From assembly GCA_026874595.1 (NCBI GenBank), contig CM049307.1, positions 58,412,870 to 58,476,869 of the forward strand: a stretch of 64,000 nucleotides of DNA, written 5' to 3'. Below are positions 60,259 through 64,000 of this stretch, in pieces. The translations under genes were made by a program, and so were the position numbers. This DNA is from Sipunculus nudus (taxonomy: Eukaryota; Annelida; Sipuncula; Golfingiida; Sipunculidae). Position 1 is the first letter of the stretch. The number at the start of each line of letters is the position of its first letter. The notes beneath the pieces were generated by a model. It was not told the origin of the DNA. It did not search any database and was given only the letters and a program-made list of their open reading frames with translations.

Positions 60259-61861
60259 GGTCCGTCTTTCTGCCTAGCGCACGGTAGGACTTTTTGACGA
60301 GCGTTACATCTAATCAGTTTGACAGTTGTCAGCGCCGTGACCCAAGTGGGGCTACCGAGCGCTAGGACTTTTTGCCGAGCACTAACCTATTTTGATAGCT
60401 GTCAGTGCTCTGACCATCGTGAGGCTACCGAGAGCAAAGGACCTTTTACCGAGGGCTACCAAAGTGCGTTTGACAAATGTCATCATTTGACGTGATCCTT
60501 GCAATAACTTCATTCTTCATTCGTTTAATAAACTGATGCAACAGCATTATTGTGCAGGTCAGAATTAACAACAATCATATTTATTCATTTATTTTATATT
60601 ATTGCACATTAAATTTATGATGTTATATATTGTATACCATGATTAAGCATTTCCTTATAAAAAGTATTATATTATCATATTATACACCGGTAAACATTCT
60701 ATAACAAGTGTCTCTGTATAAATACAAACGCGATGTATGAAATATGATTGTTGGAAATAACTTTTAGAATTGTAATATGCAAGGGTAGAATTGACATATT
60801 TTTAACATGTATAAATAGTGTATTTCAGTTGTACATTTCTTATCATTGAAGTATAGGATCATTTATTGTTTTTATTACTGGTTATTATTGATTATTTTAC
60901 AATGGACATAAACAAAACTTATTTATTATATGTTTCATTAATAATTAAATACGTATATATATACCCAACTGTATACATAGGTTAGCCAATAGATTGTATT
61001 TTGAGAAGCAAATGAATTAAATTTATCATTTTTATTCGTACATACACATGTATAGACATAATGTCTCTTATCATTAAAAAATCTCCAAAAATACTGCTGA
61101 ATACAATCCATTAAATTCTTATATCCCGATTATACACAATATACGCACACCAATTTCACTGGCACATTAAAACAGATAAATTAAACATGCAGAAAGAGAC
61201 TGATCAAATATATGACCCCAAGCAGAGGGTGCAAAGATATAGTCCCGTGTAAAGTGATGGGAGGAAGGAGAGAAAATTTCTTTGTACCTTCTCATACTAT
61301 AGAAACAAAAAAACAAATGTCCAGTGCAATTAATGAACTTTAATTAAATGGAGAAAAAATTAAAAGGCGACGATGAAATTCTAAATGGGGTATGACATTT
61401 TATACTCTGGTTACAATATTGATAAAAACAAAACACAGTTATATAAATGATGCAAAGAGGGAACGAATCCTATCAGAACTTGAAAAAGAATCATGCGAAG
61501 GAATAATTATAGGCCAAGTGTGTCAATATGTTATTGAAATTTAAAGGAAAATAAAAGCGACGGCCAAGACGACCTGAACCAAGTTGTTTATAAATCACAT
61601 TGGCCGTATTTGAACGATTACTACATTTAAGCAAGATAAAGAAAGTGTATACAATCGTGGTAAAATGCGTTGTATACAACGAGACAGCTGTGATAACGCT
61701 TAAGTAAGCTAAAGCCAAATCACTTTTATAAATTCTGATAATCTAATATTTACTTTCGTATTCGTATATTAGTGAGGTGACCTCATAGCATTAAAAAAAT
61801 AATTGTCACAACATAGCAAACAGCCTATATAAAAGGACGGAATATTGGTACAAATATAAGG

Positions 61862-61920
<59 letters not shown>

Positions 61921-62690
61921 GATTATATTGATTTTTGGGAGAAAGTGCCTTCAATATATTGATGGACTGAACCGCTGTCTCGACTTTTAAAATGCTTTTG
62001 AGAGTTTTAATATTTATTTCTTAATGTTAACGTAAATGTTTGGAACTCTTACATTTAATGGGTGGAAATACTTTAAATAAGTCGAATTTTTACTGTTAAG
62101 AATAATAGATGGTGTACAAAAACACTAACGATGGAAAAAGGAATTCGGCAATAATGTCCGATTTCTGAACATTAATATTAAGCAAAATCCTAATATTTCA
62201 AGGTTATTACCTTACCTTAGAAGTTTTCAATGAACCACTGACTTGGATCATGCGTTAAAGCAAGTAAATTAAAAAATGATTTAGTATCTGGACTTTGTTG
62301 ATTGAATCTATTTATGAGGAAATACTTAGGCCTAATTGTAAAATAAAATATAAGAGATATGAAGTGTACAATAATTTAATTTTTAAACAATTAGGCCAAA
62401 ATAATATTATATACCCTTTATGCTTTAAGTACGGTTCTATTATGTACATTAAAATTGTTGCACTGGTTTATTATGCGAATGATTAATGAAGTTCTTGCAA
62501 TGATTACGTCAAATGATGACATCTGTATTACGCTCGGTGGTAGCGCTTGGCTAAAAATTCCTTGCCCTCGGTAGCCCCACGTTGGTCAGGGCACTGACAG
62601 CTGTCAAATGGGGTAACGCAACCCAAAAAGTCCAAGAGCTCGGTTCTGACAGCTGTCAATCAGAGGTAGCGCTCGGCATAAAGACCAGCT
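60259..62690. mobile_element. Long-TIR element with repeats inside the TIRs (~2.4 kb)
   Basis: The left arm, about 60259-60562, is found inverted at about 62437-62690. Both contain ~75-80-bp subrepeats of the form 'gctaccgagcgc...ggacttttt...ttgacagctgtcag', followed inward by the shared 'tgtcatcatttgacgt' and 'cgcataataaac'-like blocks. Possible 9-bp flanks GGAACTGAG and GGAACTAAG lie in the minisatellite and could be part of it. No transposase frame is seen; the interior is AT-rich with a (TA)n tract. Confidence 0.65.
61866..61918. repeat. (TA)n microsatellite
   Basis: Pure TA repeat, 53 bp, inside the long-TIR element. Confidence 0.95.
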
Positions 62691-63050
62691 GGAACTAAGA
62701 ACTTTGCGGACATGATGACCTTGAGAACATAAGGAAGCTGATGACGTAACAGGCACGGATCCAGTGGGGGGGGGGGGGGGTCGAGACCCCTCCACCCCCC
62801 TGCTCTTAACCAACGACCTTTTATTAGGCAATTTTTATGCATGACACCCGTTGACCCTTTGCAAAATTGTCCTGGATCCGCGCCTGCGTTGAGGGCCTGA
62901 GGGTGTTTAGTCTTTGAGGGCCTGAAGGTTTTGAGCAACTAAGGATTACGTGGACCGGGGGACCTTACGATTTACATGGCCTGTCCACGTTCACGACCAA
63001 ATGATCCATCGGACTTGGATGACCAAAACCCCTGGGGACTTTGAGCATTT
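62691..63050 (+). repeat. Minisatellite, right part, interrupted by a MITE
   Basis: Blocks such as 'ggacatgatgacc', 'ttgagggcctga' and 'ggggactttgag' continue the array seen at 60030-60258 in the same orientation. Confidence 0.55.
62750..62886. mobile_element. CAGGC-ended MITE, hAT-like (137 bp)
   Basis: Ends CAGGCACGGATCCAG (62750-62764) and CTGGATCCGCGCCTG (62872-62886) are inverted repeats with one mismatch. A 15-G run (62766-62780) lies just inside. CAGGC/CAGGG starts are common in hAT elements, but the 8-bp flanks do not match, so the superfamily is tentative. Confidence 0.6.
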
Positions 63051-63286
63051 TAGTTCAGCTTCGAAATCCCAAAGTAGATTCATCTTCTTCCGTACTGTAA
63101 TACTAAGTAAGGTGGAAATCGGGGCATGTTTTACGGGGTGACATAAAAGCGGACCGAACTGTCTCTCTAGTGAAGCTTGCTTTGCTAGCGAAGCGGTTGG
63201 TACGCCGGACTTGTGCGCCACCTTTATGGGTTGGGTCCGGTATCGGCCAAATATTTTTCCCTGAACAATTTGTCTTCGTAACAAAA

Positions 63287-63299
63287 TGGGGGCTCGTCC
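63287..63299 (+). promoter_or_regulatory. Primer binding site, tRNA-Pro type
   Basis: TGGGGGCTCGTCC, matching the first 13 bases of the primer binding site complementary to the 3' end of tRNA-Pro used by many LTR elements. It lies three bases after the left LTR. Confidence 0.75.
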
Positions 63300-63391
63300 A
63301 ACGTGACGGAAAACTTTGTGGCCCAGGGAATAAGCTCACCAATGTGTGACTCCTGGGATAATTAGTCTTTTTCTGACAGCAGAACTCTCTT

Positions 63392-63400
63392 AAGAGGGGG
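63392..63400 (+). promoter_or_regulatory. Polypurine tract
   Basis: AAGAGGGGG followed by TA and then the right LTR start TGTTACGG. This is the expected position for plus-strand priming. Confidence 0.7.
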
Positions 63401-63558
63401 TATGTTACGGGGTGACATAAACGCGAACCGAACTGTCTCGCTAGTGAAGCTTGCTTTTCCAGCGAAGCAGTTGGTACGCCGGACTTGTGCGCAACCGTTA
63501 TGGGTACGGGTCTGGGATCGGCCCAATATGTTCCCCTGAACAATTAGTCTTCGTAACA

Positions 63559-64000
63559 AATGATATATGTGGCATGCCAATGTGTGACCCCTGAAATAGA
63601 TGAAATTAGAATCTCACTTAGAAGAGCGATAAATCAGTCAAATGAATCCAGCCCTTTTCCCGGAGTTCTAATACAAAGTTTCGTGGAAAACATTTCAATG
63701 GTTTTGCGTAGTCTCTCTGTCACACAACAAATTAAGCAGACACGAGTGATAACATACCCTCCATTGCGGAAGTAGACTAATTACAATCTGACTACAGCCA
63801 CAAGGCTTGCTGTCTGCACAAAACGCACTTAAATAACGGCGGTCAATTTGCATTCTAATTTTGGGAACCTGTATTAAGAATAAATGGAAAATGACAAGTC
63901 TTGCAGTCCGTGGCTATCTTTTCATGCGAGTCATGTAAGAAAGAGGTGGCCTTGTCTGAGGGGTTTCCCCCCGGAGACGGCTCAAGGACCGTAATGTTGT
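63559..64000. other. Flank; partial TRIM internal sequence, otherwise nothing
   Basis: 63583-63606 'gccaatgtgtgacccctg' resembles the TRIM internal 'accaatgtgtgactcctg' (63338-63355). Beyond this I see no gene or repeat up to the window end. Confidence 0.45.

Larger units (their letters stand above)
63127..63558 (+). mobile_element. TRIM: miniature LTR retrotransposon (432 bp)
   Basis: Two direct repeats of 157 and 156 bp (63127-63283, 63403-63558) start TGTT(TT)ACGGGGTGACAT and end CTTCGTAACA, i.e. LTRs with TG...CA ends. Between them are only 119 bp, with a tRNA-Pro-type primer binding site three bases after the left LTR and a G-rich polypurine tract two bases before the right LTR. Sizes and layout match terminal-repeat retrotransposons in miniature. 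No protein is encoded. There is no target duplication (GGGCA and AATGA). After the right LTR the sequence near 63583 again resembles the internal region, hinting at a tandem LTR-internal-LTR-internal array. Confidence 0.8.

Noticed and set aside
62991-63580. Several similar minus-strand open frames sharing peptide blocks
   Set aside because: They are translations of the two TRIM LTRs; the shared peptides reflect the DNA repeat, not a protein family.

Overview
This is a eukaryotic, almost certainly metazoan, intergenic or heterochromatin-like window. It is strongly AT-rich, full of (TA)n and (TAA)n microsatellites and homopolymers. No open reading frame reads as an intact host gene, and I could not assemble a convincing multi-exon gene. 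The only recognisable protein-coding sequence is decayed reverse transcriptase of non-LTR retrotransposons of the L1/Tx1-like type. Together with the density of small terminal-inverted-repeat elements and solo LTRs, this fits a marine invertebrate such as a mollusc. That taxonomic guess is inference only.

Layout. 0-3.9 kb: no recognisable feature apart from a poly-C run. 3.9-5.0 kb: a dispersed element made of a ~139/278-bp tandem repeat around the 12-bp palindrome GGTGGCGCCACC. 6.7-7.35 kb: a TA-flanked MITE. 8.9-11.1 kb: a ~1.03-kb direct tandem duplication ending in (TAA)n, with an older third copy at 7.6 kb. 14.27 and 19.7 kb: two further MITEs. 16.8-17.5 kb: a degenerate repeat. 18.87 kb: a 465-bp TTAA-flanked MITE. 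24.5-25.3 kb: another MITE partly duplicated in tandem. 28.0-36.9 kb: a solo LTR followed by a ~4-kb segmental tandem duplication, in which one copy has 1.19 kb replaced by an inverted solo LTR. 36.9-38.4 kb: a second copy of the 3.9-kb palindrome element, carrying a 469-bp insertion with hairpins at both ends and a 10-bp target duplication. 42.1-42.8 kb: two tRNA-like (SINE-type) sequences. 44.1-47.4 kb: a 5'-truncated, frameshifted L1/Tx1-like LINE on the minus strand. 49.06 kb: a perfect 29-bp-arm hairpin. 49.6 and 50.8-51.8 kb: more inverted-repeat elements. 54.0 kb: a minisatellite. 55.4-56.1 kb: a solo LTR inside a (TA)n tract. 56.2-56.7 kb: a LINE 3' relic. 56.9-59.2 kb: a long-TIR element with a near-perfect 9-bp target duplication (Mutator-like), containing a second copy of the TTAA MITE. 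60.0-63.0 kb: a minisatellite containing a long-TIR element and a small CAGGC-ended MITE. 63.1-63.56 kb: a miniature LTR retrotransposon (TRIM) with tRNA-Pro-type primer binding site and polypurine tract.

The sequence therefore records several rounds of nested insertion, tandem duplication and recombination rather than a set of cooperating genes. None of the elements seen encodes an intact transposase or integrase; all would depend on enzymes supplied from elsewhere in the genome. All assignments rest on reading termini, target duplications and motifs by eye; no database search was possible.
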